A stretch of 64,000 nucleotides of DNA from Paucibacter sp. KBW04 (GTDB taxonomy: Bacteria; Pseudomonadota; Gammaproteobacteria; Burkholderiales; Burkholderiaceae_C). Where the stretch lies: assembly GCF_003852425.1 (NCBI RefSeq), contig NZ_QAJN01000007.1:124001-188000 (forward strand), in the 5' to 3' direction. Each line of letters starts with the position of its first letter. The stretch's first letter is position 1. The notes beneath the pieces are model-generated. The model made no database searches. It had not been told where the DNA came from and saw nothing but the letters and a program-made list of their open reading frames with translations. The position numbers were made by a program, and so were the translations under genes. This document shows, in pieces, positions 50,257 through 58,696 of the stretch.

Positions 50257-51966
50257 ATGCGCAAGATCATCATCAACAACTTCTGGCAAGGCAGCCGCTC
50301 GCACTTAATCGGCTTGGCCGCCGGCCTGCTAGCGCTGCACAGCCACGCCGGGGCGGCCGAAGCCAATCGCGTGCAAGCCTTGCTGCAGCAGGCCCTGGAC
50401 GGCGACCGCAGCGGCGCTTGCGTGCAGGCGGCCGTGATCGAACAGACTCAGGTCTTGCGCGGCAGCTTCTGCGCCAAACCACGGCTCCAGGGCGAGCCTG
50501 ATTTTCAGCGCCCCTTCGAGATCGGCTCGGTCAGCAAGACCATGGCGGCCTTTTTAGTGGCCGATCTGATCGCCCGCGGCCAGTGGACGCTGGACGACCC
50601 CATCGCCAAACATCTGCCGCCCGGCACCCAAGTGCCGCGCCAGGGCGAGCGCCAGATCCTGGTACGCGATCTGCTGACCCACAGCGCCAGCCTGCCGGCC
50701 CTGCCGCCCGGATTCGCGCCCAAGTCCATGGACGACCCCTACGCCGATCTGAGCGAGGCCGACTTGCTGGCCGCGCTGGCCAAGACCCGCTTGAGCGCGC
50801 CCATTGGCAGCCGCAGCGAGTACTCCAACTTCGGCATGATGATTGTCTCGGCCGCCTTGGCCCGCAGCACCGGCGGCGACCTGGAAGCCACCCTGCGCCA
50901 GCGCCTCTTCGAGCCCCTGCAAATGGACGGCGCCTTCATCAACAAGTCACCTCTGGGCAGCCTGCGGGTGCAAGGCCATCTGCCCGGCGGCAAGGCCAGC
51001 TCGGCCTGGAACGCGCAGACCAATCTGGCCGGTGTGGGCATGGTCAAGGCCAGCCTGAATGACATGGTGAGCTATGCCCAGGCCCAGCTGGGGCAGCGCA
51101 GCGGGTTCAAGCCAGGCCTGGATAGGGCGCAAGCCAAGTCCATTCTGGCTGCCATGCAACTGACCCAGCAGCCCCTGAAAGCGCCCTTCGGCATGAACTG
51201 GATGCGCTACCAGTTCAAGGGCCAGGACCTCGTCGCCCACGAGGGCGGCACCGGCGGCTTCTCCGCCCTGGTGGCCTTGCAGCCCCAGGCCCAGCGCGCG
51301 GTCGTGCTGCTGGCCGATACCGCATTGACCGATCTGGGCGGCCTGAGCCCCCTGGGCCACGCCCTGCTGGGTTTGGAGAAGACGCCACCCGAGCCGCGTC
51401 GCGCCAGCAAGGCCAGCGCCGATTTGCTGGCGTCCATGGCGGGCGACTACACCCTGGGCAGCATGGCCGTGCGCCTGTGGCAGGAGGACGGCCACCTGCG
51501 AATGCAAGCCGCCGGCCAAGCCGCTTTTGAGTTGCACTACGACAGCCGGGGCGACTTCTATCCGCAGGATTTCAACGCCTTGCTGACGCCCGTGCTGCAA
51601 GACGGCCGCGTGATTGAGGCTGTGTGGCGCCAAGGCGGCGGTGCCCTGCCCTTGCAGCGCAAGATTGCCGCCACCGAGGCTCAGGCCAAGGGCTCGCTAG
51701 GCACAAACCCGGCTTGGCAAGAGTACGTCGGCAGCTATGCCCTGATGCCTCATTTCAAGCTGCGCCTGTTTGAAGATGCAAGCGGCCGCCTGATGGCCCA
51801 GGCCACCGGGCAAAGCGCCATCGCCGCCGAACTCACGGCCAAGGACAAAATAGAAATCAAGGCCGTGGGCGCAGTGCTGAGCTTCAAGCGTGATGAAGCC
51901 GGCCAGGTGCGCAACCTGGTGCTGAATCAAAACGGACAAAGCCTGGAGGGGCCGCGTGAGCCCTGA
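50257..51966 (+). CDS. serine hydrolase, class C beta-lactamase/D-peptidase fold
   Basis: A 569-residue protein. A signal segment (LIGLAAGLLALHSHAGAA) is followed by the SxxK nucleophile in GSVSKTM (Ser near residue 92), a YSN motif (YxN) and an HEGGTGG motif in place of KTG, typical of class C beta-lactamase-like and D-aminopeptidase/esterase proteins. The C-terminal ~200 residues form a separate beta domain. Substrate unknown; resistance is not implied. Its AGGGAGAAAACAAAG leader places it in the operon of the KdpDE-like genes. Confidence 0.87.
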   Translation: MRKIIINNFWQGSRSHLIGLAAGLLALHSHAGAAEANRVQALLQQALDGDRSGACVQAAVIEQTQVLRGSFCAKPRLQGEPDFQRPFEIGSVSKTMAAFLVADLIARGQWTLDDPIAKHLPPGTQVPRQGERQILVRDLLTHSASLPALPPGFAPKSMDDPYADLSEADLLAALAKTRLSAPIGSRSEYSNFGMMIVSAALARSTGGDLEATLRQRLFEPLQMDGAFINKSPLGSLRVQGHLPGGKASSAWNAQTNLAGVGMVKASLNDMVSYAQAQLGQRSGFKPGLDRAQAKSILAAMQLTQQPLKAPFGMNWMRYQFKGQDLVAHEGGTGGFSALVALQPQAQRAVVLLADTALTDLGGLSPLGHALLGLEKTPPEPRRASKASADLLASMAGDYTLGSMAVRLWQEDGHLRMQAAGQAAFELHYDSRGDFYPQDFNALLTPVLQDGRVIEAVWRQGGGALPLQRKIAATEAQAKGSLGTNPAWQEYVGSYALMPHFKLRLFEDASGRLMAQATGQSAIAAELTAKDKIEIKAVGAVLSFKRDEAGQVRNLVLNQNGQSLEGPREP

Positions 51967-52451
51967 GGTCGGCCGCTGAAGCCTATGCGCTGGCGCGTTA
52001 GGCGCGACAGCGATCTGGGTTCAAAGATGGGTCACCTGAAGAAGCCGGCCGGTCAGCAGTCCTCAGTGGCGGCAATGTGCCCAGAACGGTAACCCGACTG
52101 AGCATCGTTGGATCTGAGCCTCGTCGGAAAGCAGTCATTGATCTGAGTCCGCTTTCAGCGCTGCAAACTGATGCGTTTGCGTAGCTGATCCAAAGGCAGT
52201 GGCAACTTCAACGCAGGTAGGTTCAGTGAAGCAAGGTCTGGGTGAAGGGGCCTTGCATCTGTCTTCCCCCCAACGGAGCGATGGACGGATCAGGCATGTG
52301 CATTTCCAATGCACATCGGTGCCCCAATGTGGGTTGCTACCGATCAATCCAGCCAGAAACCAGTTGAGGTTTTTGCCTGTTATTCAAGACTGTTTTTTGC
52401 ACAGAATATGCCGCACAGAGCCAAGCTACAAGCCGCTTGTGGCCTCGTCAC
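51967..52451. other. gene-free leading part of the cassette region
   Basis: About 490 bases without a credible ORF, markedly lower in GC than both sides. It starts with an isolated GTTAGGC (51997-52003), the core of an integron recombination site, but I could not find the matching left part. A perfect inverted repeat ATGTGCATT-TCC-AATGCACAT lies at 52296-52316. Confidence 0.5.
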
Positions 52452-52520
52452 ATCTAACATGCTATGGGGACAGGGCGCCAAGCTATGCGTCACTGCTGTC
52501 TCCATGTATCCAATTTGGGC
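52452..52520 (+). other. attC-like site A (degenerate)
   Basis: The R''-type box ATCTAAC (52452-52458) and the R'-type box TTTGGGC (52514-52520, one mismatch to GTTRRRY) bracket 69 bases with an inner pair ATGGGGACAG / CTGTCTCCAT. The cassette ORF starts 4 bases later, as is normal in integron cassettes. Confidence 0.5.
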
Positions 52521-52523
52521 CTC

Positions 52524-53000
52524 ATGAAAATTGCGCCCCGCATTCGCCGGTACAACCCTGGAGAAGAGTCCATTCTCTTCAACGTGTACTACACCTCGGT
52601 CCATCAATTGGCCACTCGAGAGTATTCACAGGAGCAAATTCAAGCTTGGGCTCCTCGGGATCGTGACGCCAGCCTGTGGGAAGAGCGAATTCGGGGAATC
52701 AACCCGTTCGTCGCCGAGCTGAATGGCGAGCTTGTTGGCTACTCGGATCTTCAGCCAAGCGGATACATTGACCATTTCTTTGTGTCTGGTAGTCATGCCC
52801 GATGCGGCATAGGAACCGCGCTCATGAATCACATTCTTCAAGAGGCAATGTCGACAGGCCTGCATGAGTTGACATCCGATGTAAGCCGTACAGCTCAACC
52901 GTTCTACGAAAAGTTTGGGTTCACAGTCATTGAGCAGCGGCAGCCCAAAGTGCGAGGCGTCGTCATTCCAAATGCATTCATGAGGCTTCGTATCGTATGA
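52524..53000 (+). CDS. GNAT-family N-acetyltransferase (cassette gene)
   Basis: A 158-residue acetyltransferase. The acetyl-CoA loop is RCGIGTAL after FFVSGSHA, with a C-terminal EKFGFTVIEQR typical of GNAT proteins; the layout is YafP-like. The substrate is unknown. Start ATG at 52524 is chosen because it stands right after the R' box of attC-like site A; a longer frame to 52464 reads through that site. Base composition is lower in GC than the chromosome, and it ends two bases before a well-formed attC, fitting a mobile integron cassette. Confidence 0.87.
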   Translation: MKIAPRIRRYNPGEESILFNVYYTSVHQLATREYSQEQIQAWAPRDRDASLWEERIRGINPFVAELNGELVGYSDLQPSGYIDHFFVSGSHARCGIGTALMNHILQEAMSTGLHELTSDVSRTAQPFYEKFGFTVIEQRQPKVRGVVIPNAFMRLRIV

Positions 53001-53001
53001 A

Positions 53002-53059
53002 GTCCAACCCATCATTCCACCGGACCGCCTTCGGAGGCCGGTGAATTCAAAAGTTAGGC
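53002..53059 (+). other. attC recombination site B (well conserved)
   Basis: R'' box GTCCAAC (53002-53008) and R' box GTTAGGC (53053-53059) bracket 58 bases with inner arms CACCGGACC/GGCCGGTG around a GCCTTCG loop, the classic attC shape. The next ORF begins six bases later. Confidence 0.85.
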
Positions 53060-53064
53060 GTCAG

Positions 53065-53484
53065 ATGCAAACAACCGAGGCCATTCGATACATTGGCGTA
53101 GGAGTCGGAGTGCTCGTTGTGCGCGAAGGAAAGGTACTCCTTGGCAAAAGAACCGGTTCCCATGGGGCGGGAACTTGGGCCGGTCCTGGCGGGAGGCTTG
53201 AGTTTGGCGAGTCCATCGAGGAGTGTGCCCGCCGGGAGTTGATGGAAGAAACAGGGCTTGAGCTTGGGCCGGTCACTGCCGGACCATACTCAAACGACTC
53301 CTTCCCAGAGCTCGGCCAACAGCACGTCACGCTCTTCGTGGTCGCTCGGCAGTCAAAAGGTACTCCGGTCAACGTTGAGCCTCACAAGTGCGAAGGCTGG
53401 CATTGGTTCTCCTGGAACGAGTTGCCCTCACCGCTGTTTGCTCCCGTGGCGGCACTCTTACATTCCGGCTTCGTACCGGGATAA
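53065..53484 (+). CDS. NUDIX hydrolase (cassette gene)
   Basis: A 139-residue NUDIX hydrolase. The NUDIX box (G-x5-E-x7-R-E-U-x-E-E-x-G-U) starts GRLEFGES and includes RELMEETGLE, so metal and catalytic Glu residues are in place. It hydrolyses nucleoside diphosphate derivatives; exact substrate not evident. ATG at 53065 stands right after attC site B. NUDIX genes are frequent integron cassettes. Confidence 0.9.
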   Translation: MQTTEAIRYIGVGVGVLVVREGKVLLGKRTGSHGAGTWAGPGGRLEFGESIEECARRELMEETGLELGPVTAGPYSNDSFPELGQQHVTLFVVARQSKGTPVNVEPHKCEGWHWFSWNELPSPLFAPVAALLHSGFVPG

Positions 53485-53487
53485 CGC

Positions 53488-53544
53488 ATAACCCCGCAGT
53501 CAACCGGATATTTCGCGGCATGACGGCTACCTCGAACGATAGGT
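53488..53544 (+). other. attC-like site C (degenerate)
   Basis: GCATAAC (53488-53494) and GATAGGT (53538-53544) resemble R'' and R' boxes with one mismatch each; the 5' half (AACCCCGCAGTCAACCGGA) aligns with that of site B. The next ORF starts 4 bases later. The inner arms pair poorly, so this may be a decayed site. Confidence 0.4.
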
Positions 53545-53547
53545 CTC

Positions 53548-53676
53548 ATGAGCACCGTCAGCGCCTTTCGCCTACATGATCGCTATTTCATCCATCCGAA
53601 CAAGCGGACGACGACTGGGCTCCATGTCGCGCAGCCTGATTTCACCTGCCTGCCACTAAATGCGACGGTTGAGGCC
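53548..53676 (+). pseudogene. third cassette ORF, truncated by the IS element
   Basis: An ORF that begins 4 bases after attC-like site C (MSTVSAFRLHDRYFIHPNK...) and runs 43 codons until it meets the left terminal repeat of the IS3-family element at 53677. Beyond that point the frame reads IS sequence. No family recognised. The remainder was not found beyond the IS right end. Confidence 0.45.
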
Positions 53677-53706
53677 TGGGCTGCTGCCGATTTTGTAGAC
53701 ACCGAC

Positions 53707-54564
53707 CTAAGCTCGTTGAGCTTGTTCGAACTGTACGGGGCTGACATAGCCTATGGTCGAATGACGTCGAGTCGGGTTGTAGAAGCGCTCGATGTAGTCG
53801 AAGACTTTTGCCCGTGCTTCGTCCCGCGTCCGGAAGACTTTGCGCGCAATGCGTTCCGTCTTCATTGAGCTGAAGAAGCTCTCCATCGCCGAGTTGTCCC
53901 AGACCTCGCCCGCCCGGCTCATACTGCAGGTGATCCCCTGGTCTTTGAGCAACTGCTGGAAGTGGCCGCTGGTGTATTGACTGCCCTGATCCGAATGGTG
54001 CAGCAGCGCCACCGGCTTGCCCCTTCGCCATACCGCCATCATCAGCGCATCGGCCACCAACTGAGAGGTCATGCTCGCCTGCATGGACCAACCCACCGCA
54101 CGGCGCGAGAACAGATCCAGCACCACAGCCACGTACAGCCAGCCCTCGGCCGTCCAGATGTAGGTGAAGTCTGCCACCCATTTCTGGTTCGGTCCGTCTG
54201 CCGTGAATTGCCGATCCAACACGTTGCTGGCCGCGTCACTGCGCTGGCCATCGTCCTTGGGCAGACCGCGCCGGCGAGGCCTGGCCCGCAGCGCCTGCTG
54301 CAGCATCAGCTTCTCGATCAAGTGCAGTCCGCAGTTGACGCCACTGGCCAGCACATCGCGCCAGACGCGTCGCGCACCGTATGTGCGGTCGCTGTCCAGG
54401 AAGCTCTGCTTAACTTGCTTGCCGATACTCTCGTTGGTAAAGCTGCGCTGGCTACGCGGCCTTTGCAGCCAGGCATAAAACCCACTGCGCGAGACACCGA
54501 GCGCCTCGCAAATCACCCCCGTCGGCCAGACCCCTCGGTGCTTCGCCACGAACTCAAACTTCAC
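53707..54564 (-). CDS. IS3-family transposase OrfB (DDE integrase core)
   Basis: A 285-residue transposase. N-terminal helix-turn-helix (VICEALGVSRSGFYAW), then an rve integrase core: Asp in KWVADFTYI, Asp in LLHHSDQGSQYTS, Glu in NSAMESFFSSMKTE. The C-terminus has FNPTRRHSTIGYVSP-like sequence, here YNPTRRHSTIGYVSP. It catalyses cut-and-paste/copy-out movement of the IS. Its start overlaps the orfA end, so it is made by coupling or by frameshift. Confidence 0.95.
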   Translation of the reverse strand: MKFEFVAKHRGVWPTGVICEALGVSRSGFYAWLQRPRSQRSFTNESIGKQVKQSFLDSDRTYGARRVWRDVLASGVNCGLHLIEKLMLQQALRARPRRRGLPKDDGQRSDAASNVLDRQFTADGPNQKWVADFTYIWTAEGWLYVAVVLDLFSRRAVGWSMQASMTSQLVADALMMAVWRRGKPVALLHHSDQGSQYTSGHFQQLLKDQGITCSMSRAGEVWDNSAMESFFSSMKTERIARKVFRTRDEARAKVFDYIERFYNPTRRHSTIGYVSPVQFEQAQRA

Positions 54565-54854
54565 AGCGAGTCCTTCGCGAAGTAGGCCGCGGCTTTTTTC
54601 AAGATGTCGCGCTCCATCTTGAGCTTGGCGACCTCCTTCTTCAGCCGCTCGATCTCCGCCTGCTCCGGCTTCATGACGCCCTTGCCGGGAAATGCCTGCT
54701 GCGGATCAGCCGCCAACTCTCGAATCCACGTTCGCAGCATCGTTTGATGAATGTCCAGATCCAGCGCCGCCTGCGTGATCGACACGCCGCGCTCCTTCAC
54801 CAGCTTCACCGCCTCAACCTTGAACTCCCGGCTGAACTGCCGTCTTGTTCCCAT
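54561..54854 (-). CDS. IS3-family transposase OrfA
   Basis: A 97-residue helix-turn-helix protein of the IS3 OrfA type (FSREFKVEAVKLVKERGVSITQAA, then a C-terminal leucine-zipper-like coil LKKEVAKLKMERDILKKA). It binds the IS ends and can regulate transposition. It overlaps OrfB by four bases. Confidence 0.95.
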   Translation of the reverse strand: MGTRRQFSREFKVEAVKLVKERGVSITQAALDLDIHQTMLRTWIRELAADPQQAFPGKGVMKPEQAEIERLKKEVAKLKMERDILKKAAAYFAKDSL

Positions 54855-54915
54855 ACCAAACCTCCAATTTCATTTCACACCTTAACAAGGTGTCCATGAA
54901 ACCGGCAGCAGCCCA

Positions 54916-55307
54916 GAGCGCGACTGAGATGCGAGACAGTCACGACGAATGTCCGCACCGGGTCGTTTACGTGAGTTGATCGAGCCAAGCCGAGAACGAC
55001 CAGCGGGCGCCCCCATCGTTCAGTTCGACGATGTGCAAGAAATCAACAGAAGGACTTGGGACGCCGCTGAAATGTCCAGCCGGGACGCGCGACTTGCGAA
55101 AGGCATGGCGGCATCCCCGGCTGGGCACCCGCCCCACAGCTGCCCAATTGAGTGCGCTCAGCACAGCACGCACTCTCCGGTACTCCTCACGTTAGGGCCC
55201 TCCCGACACGCGATTTGGTCGGGGACGGAGGCTTTTCGGCCGGCACTTATGCGATCCTGATGCCTGCGGGCTCAGGATTGTCGTAACGAAACAAAAGTGC
55301 CGACGCC
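54916..55307. other. intergenic region right of the IS
   Basis: About 390 bases of intermediate GC between the IS right end and kup. I saw no convincing ORF, RNA gene or attC site, though it could be the leftover of the broken cassette; a GTTAGGG at 55190 is not a full core site. The last 50 bases must hold the kup promoter and start region. Confidence 0.4.
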
Positions 55308-57230
55308 ATGTCCTCTTCTTCCACAGACCCTGTTCCCACCGCCTCCGGCGAGGGCGGCCACGGCCTGGGCCGCCAAAGCCTGGGTGCCTTGACTCTGGGC
55401 ACCATCGGCGTCGTCTACGGGGATATCGGCACCAGCCCGCTCTACACCGTCAAAGAAGTGTTTCTGCCAGCTACCGGGGTGGCGCTGAACGGCGCCAATC
55501 TGATCGGCGCCGTCTCGGTCATCCTGTGGGCGCTGATGCTGGTGGTCACGCTCAAATACGTGATCCTGATCCTGCGGGCCGACAACCGCGGCGAAGGCGG
55601 TGGCCTGGCCTTGACGGCACTGGCCACGCAGGCGGTCAAAGACAAGCCCGCCCTGCGCCGCTCGCTTTTGTTGTTAGGTGTGTTTGGCGCCACCTTGTTT
55701 TACGGCGACAGCGTCATCACCCCTGCCGTCTCGGTGATGGGCGCCATCGAGGGCCTGGAGGTCATCAACCCGGCCCTCAAGGCCTATGTCTTGCCCCTGT
55801 CCCTGGGCGTGCTGCTGGCGCTCTTTTTGATCCAGCGCTTTGGCACCCATGCGGTGGGCAAGGTGTTCGGGCCGGTGATCACGCTATGGTTTGTGGTGCT
55901 GGCGGTGATCGGCCTGGTCCACATCCAGCGCCAGCCGCAAATCCTCGCCGCCCTGAATCCGCTGGAGGCCTTCAACTTCTTGATGGCGCGCGGCTGGCAT
56001 GTGTTTGCCGCCCTGGGCGCTTTTGTGCTGGCCCTGACCGGTGCCGAGGCTTTGTATGCAGACATGGGCCACTTCGGCGCCAAGCCCATACGCCTGGCCT
56101 GGACGGCCCTGGTCTTCCCTTCGCTGATCCTCAACTACATGGGCCAGGGCGCCTTGCTGATGGCCGAGCCCGACGCGATTGAGAACCCCTTCTTCCGCCT
56201 CTTCCCCGAAGGCTTGCTGATCCCCATGGTGGTGCTGGCCGCTGCCGCAGCGGTGATCGCCTCGCAGGCCGTCATCTCGGGCGCCTATTCCATGACCAAG
56301 CAGGCGATTCAGCTGGGCTTCTTGCCCCGCATGGAGCTGCGCTACACCTCGGCGCGCGAGTTCGGCCAGATCTATATGCCGGCCGTCAACTGGGCCTTGC
56401 TGGTGGGCGTGGTGGCCGCCGTGCTGCTGTTCGGCAGCTCCTCGGCCCTGGCGGGCGCCTACGGCATCGCCGTCACGCTGACCATGATGATCACCACAGT
56501 GCTGACCTATTTTGTGGTGCGCGAGGGTTGGCGCCTGCCTGCACCCATCGCCATCGGGGCCACCGTGATCTTTCTGATTCTGGACGCCTTGCTGGTGGCT
56601 GGCTGCGCCATCAAGTTCCTGGACGGCGGCTGGTTCCCCCTGGCCATGGGCCTGAGCCTGTTCGTGCTGATGAGCACCTGGGCACGCGGCCGCCAGCTCT
56701 TGATGAGCAGCATCCAGCGGGAAGGCCTGGAGCTGGCCCCCTTTGTCCAGAGCTTGCAACAAGGCGAGTGCAACCGCGCCCTGCGCACCGCCGTCTACGC
56801 CGTCGCCAACCCCGACACCGTGCCGCAAGCCCTTTTGCACAACCTCAAGCACAACCAGGTGCTGCACGAGTGCAATGTGATCATGACGGTGGTCTTCCAC
56901 GAAGTGCCCTGGGTCAGTGACGCGGAGCGGGTCGAGGTGCAGGAGCTGGCCGCTGGATTCTGGCGCGTGACCCTGCACTTTGGCTTTATGGACCAACCCG
57001 ATGTGCCGCGCGCCCTGGCGCTTTGCGAGCCCAAGGGCTTGCGCATCCCGGTGTTTGAAACCAGCTACTTCCTCAGCCGCGAGACCGTCGTGCCCACGCC
57101 GGGCTCGGGCATGGCCGACTGGCGCGAAAACCTGTTCGCCACCATGAGCCGCAATGCCGGCAGCGTGGCCGAGTTTTTCTGCCTGCCCGACAACGCGGTG
57201 GTGGAGTTGGGTACGCGGGTGCAGATCTGA
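55308..57230 (+). CDS. kup: Kup-type low-affinity potassium uptake protein
   Basis: A 640-residue membrane protein. N-terminal [24 protein letters not shown] and [12 protein letters not shown] are hallmark Kup/HAK/KT sequences; about 12 helices are followed by a C-terminal cytoplasmic domain (~150 residues). It imports K+ by H+ symport. The ATG at 55308 is chosen. No cotranscribed K+ gene follows. It is separated from the KdpDE-like genes by the cassette region. Confidence 0.96.
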   Translation: MSSSSTDPVPTASGEGGHGLGRQSLGALTLGTIGVVYGDIGTSPLYTVKEVFLPATGVALNGANLIGAVSVILWALMLVVTLKYVILILRADNRGEGGGLALTALATQAVKDKPALRRSLLLLGVFGATLFYGDSVITPAVSVMGAIEGLEVINPALKAYVLPLSLGVLLALFLIQRFGTHAVGKVFGPVITLWFVVLAVIGLVHIQRQPQILAALNPLEAFNFLMARGWHVFAALGAFVLALTGAEALYADMGHFGAKPIRLAWTALVFPSLILNYMGQGALLMAEPDAIENPFFRLFPEGLLIPMVVLAAAAAVIASQAVISGAYSMTKQAIQLGFLPRMELRYTSAREFGQIYMPAVNWALLVGVVAAVLLFGSSSALAGAYGIAVTLTMMITTVLTYFVVREGWRLPAPIAIGATVIFLILDALLVAGCAIKFLDGGWFPLAMGLSLFVLMSTWARGRQLLMSSIQREGLELAPFVQSLQQGECNRALRTAVYAVANPDTVPQALLHNLKHNQVLHECNVIMTVVFHEVPWVSDAERVEVQELAAGFWRVTLHFGFMDQPDVPRALALCEPKGLRIPVFETSYFLSRETVVPTPGSGMADWRENLFATMSRNAGSVAEFFCLPDNAVVELGTRVQI

Positions 57231-57264
57231 GCACTTGATCCCATGTTGCAAGGAGCAAATCAGC

Positions 57265-57528
57265 ATGAACAAACGAGATCAAGCCGACGTCTGGTTCCCA
57301 CGCAAAAGCTATGGCTGGGGTTGGGGCCTGCCGCTGCGCTGGCAGGGCTGGTTGGTACTGCTGGGCTTTGTCGGGCTGACGGCTCTCAGCAGCTGGGTGT
57401 TCCCCCCAGATCAGCACCCGCTGGCCTTCGGGCTCAGCCTCGCCCTCTTGTCCCTGCTGCTGACAGGCATCTGCTGGCTCAAGGGCGAGCCGCCGCGCTG
57501 GCAATGGGGCGCTGAGACTAAGAAATAA
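57265..57528 (+). CDS. hypothetical small membrane protein
   Basis: An 87-residue protein with two hydrophobic helices (GWLVLLGFVGLTALSSWVF and LAFGLSLALLSLLLTGICWL) and a basic tail. AAGGAG precedes the ATG. It follows kup by 34 bases and may be co-transcribed. No family recognised. Its 3' end overlaps the convergent DUF454-TonB gene by 11 bases. Confidence 0.65.
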   Translation: MNKRDQADVWFPRKSYGWGWGLPLRWQGWLVLLGFVGLTALSSWVFPPDQHPLAFGLSLALLSLLLTGICWLKGEPPRWQWGAETKK

Positions 57529-58696
57529 AGAACTCCACCGGCACCAGCAAGTCCAGCTCCTGAGGCAAATCGGGCGGAATGCCCGGCAGGGGCTGGGCAC
57601 GCTGCACGGTGGCCAAGGCGGCTCGGTCCAGCTCGGCATGGCCACTGCCCTGCTGCACACGCGCTGACAAGACTTGACCCTCCCGATTCACCCGCAGCTG
57701 CAAAACCACCACGCCCTGCTCCCGCCTTGCGCGCGCACCCGGCGGGTAGCTGCGAAAGCGCTCCAAGCGCGCCAGCACCCGGGCCTGCCAGCTCTCGCTG
57801 GCGCGGCCCCCGGCCTGCGGCGCTGGCGGCAAGGACGGTGCGCGCGGTGCCGCCGCTTGGGAGGACTCTTGCAAAGCAGGGGCTGGCGCTTGGCTAGGCA
57901 CGGAGTCCGCCACGCTGGCTTGCATGGTGCTGCTCGTTTCTGGCGCGCTCAGCAAGCTGGGCTGGGTCACGACTACTGGCTTGGCGGCCTCGACGGGGGG
58001 TTGCTGCGGGTCTCGGGGCAAGGCTCGGCGAGGCTGGCTTTGCGCGCGCTGCTCTGGCGCCAGCCGCTCCTCCAAGACCTGAGGTGGAGCGGCCGCCGGC
58101 AGCCATTGCAGCTGCATCAGCACCGGCAGTTCGGGCGCGGGCGTCGGCGCGGGCTTGGCCAGGCTGGCACCCAGCAAGCCGCCCCACAAGAGCAGGTGCA
58201 AGCCCAGGCTGATCAGCCAGGCCCAAGACAAAACGCCGCGCGGCTCTTTGGGCTGCGTGAGCGTCAGTCTCTGGATGGCCCGCACCGGCGAAGGCGAAGG
58301 CAAAGGCCGACTCAGCAGATACAAAGCGCAGGCCGCCATCAGGGCCGCCACCAGCAGCTTGAGCTCAGGCCCCGCATCGGCCCGCCAGCAAAACAGGCCC
58401 AGCCCCAAGCCTATGCCCAAGCAAGCCATGACCTTGCTGCGCACGCTCATGGCGCCCTGCTCGCGCCAGTCCCGCAGCAGCGGGCCAAAGCGCGGGTGGC
58501 GCAGCAGCCAGGCCTCGCAACGCGGCGAGGCGCGGCCGAAGCAGGCGGCGGCCATGATCAGGAACACCGTCGTGGGCATCAGCGGCAGCAGGGCGCCGAT
58601 AAAGGCACACAGCAGGCTGAGCAGGCCTAGCAGCATCCAGAGTGGCCGCGCCCAGCCGCGCTGCGCCTCTGGCCGGGCGGCCATGGCGGCGCTCAC
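57518..58696 (-). CDS. DUF454 (YbaN)-TonB fusion protein
   Basis: A 392-residue fusion. Residues 1-~125 are a complete YbaN/DUF454 membrane domain (PLWMLLGLLSLLCAFIGALLPLMPTT, FGRASPRCEAWLLRHPRFGPLLRDW). After a linker, a TonB protein begins with its membrane anchor (SWAWLISLGLHLLLWGG; S and H at typical TonB spacing), a Pro/Ala-rich spacer and a C-terminal TonB domain (about 305-392). Start GTG at 58696 overlaps the haem oxygenase stop (GTGA). The reading frame is continuous, so the fusion looks real. It probably energises the haem receptor of the same operon. Confidence 0.85.
   Translation of the reverse strand: MSAAMAARPEAQRGWARPLWMLLGLLSLLCAFIGALLPLMPTTVFLIMAAACFGRASPRCEAWLLRHPRFGPLLRDWREQGAMSVRSKVMACLGIGLGLGLFCWRADAGPELKLLVAALMAACALYLLSRPLPSPSPVRAIQRLTLTQPKEPRGVLSWAWLISLGLHLLLWGGLLGASLAKPAPTPAPELPVLMQLQWLPAAAPPQVLEERLAPEQRAQSQPRRALPRDPQQPPVEAAKPVVVTQPSLLSAPETSSTMQASVADSVPSQAPAPALQESSQAAAPRAPSLPPAPQAGGRASESWQARVLARLERFRSYPPGARARREQGVVVLQLRVNREGQVLSARVQQGSGHAELDRAALATVQRAQPLPGIPPDLPQELDLLVPVEFFIS

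Larger units (their letters stand above)
53677..54915 (-). mobile_element. IS3-family insertion sequence, ~1.24 kb
   Basis: The ends are 27-base terminal inverted repeats at 53677-53703 and 54889-54915 that match at 23 of 27 positions and begin TGGGCTGCTGCCG on each inward strand. Inside are orfA (54561-54854) and orfB (53707-54564), overlapping by four bases. No obvious target duplication was found. It interrupts a third integron-cassette ORF. Confidence 0.85.

Noticed and set aside
50257-51966. Beta-lactamase resistance gene
   Set aside because: The SxxK/YSN/HxG pattern marks the broad serine hydrolase superfamily; nothing here shows beta-lactam hydrolysis, and the long C-terminal domain is unlike AmpC.
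51997-52003. A further attC site at the start of the cassette region
   Set aside because: GTTAGGC is present but no R'' box or inner arms could be found upstream, where the hydrolase gene ends.
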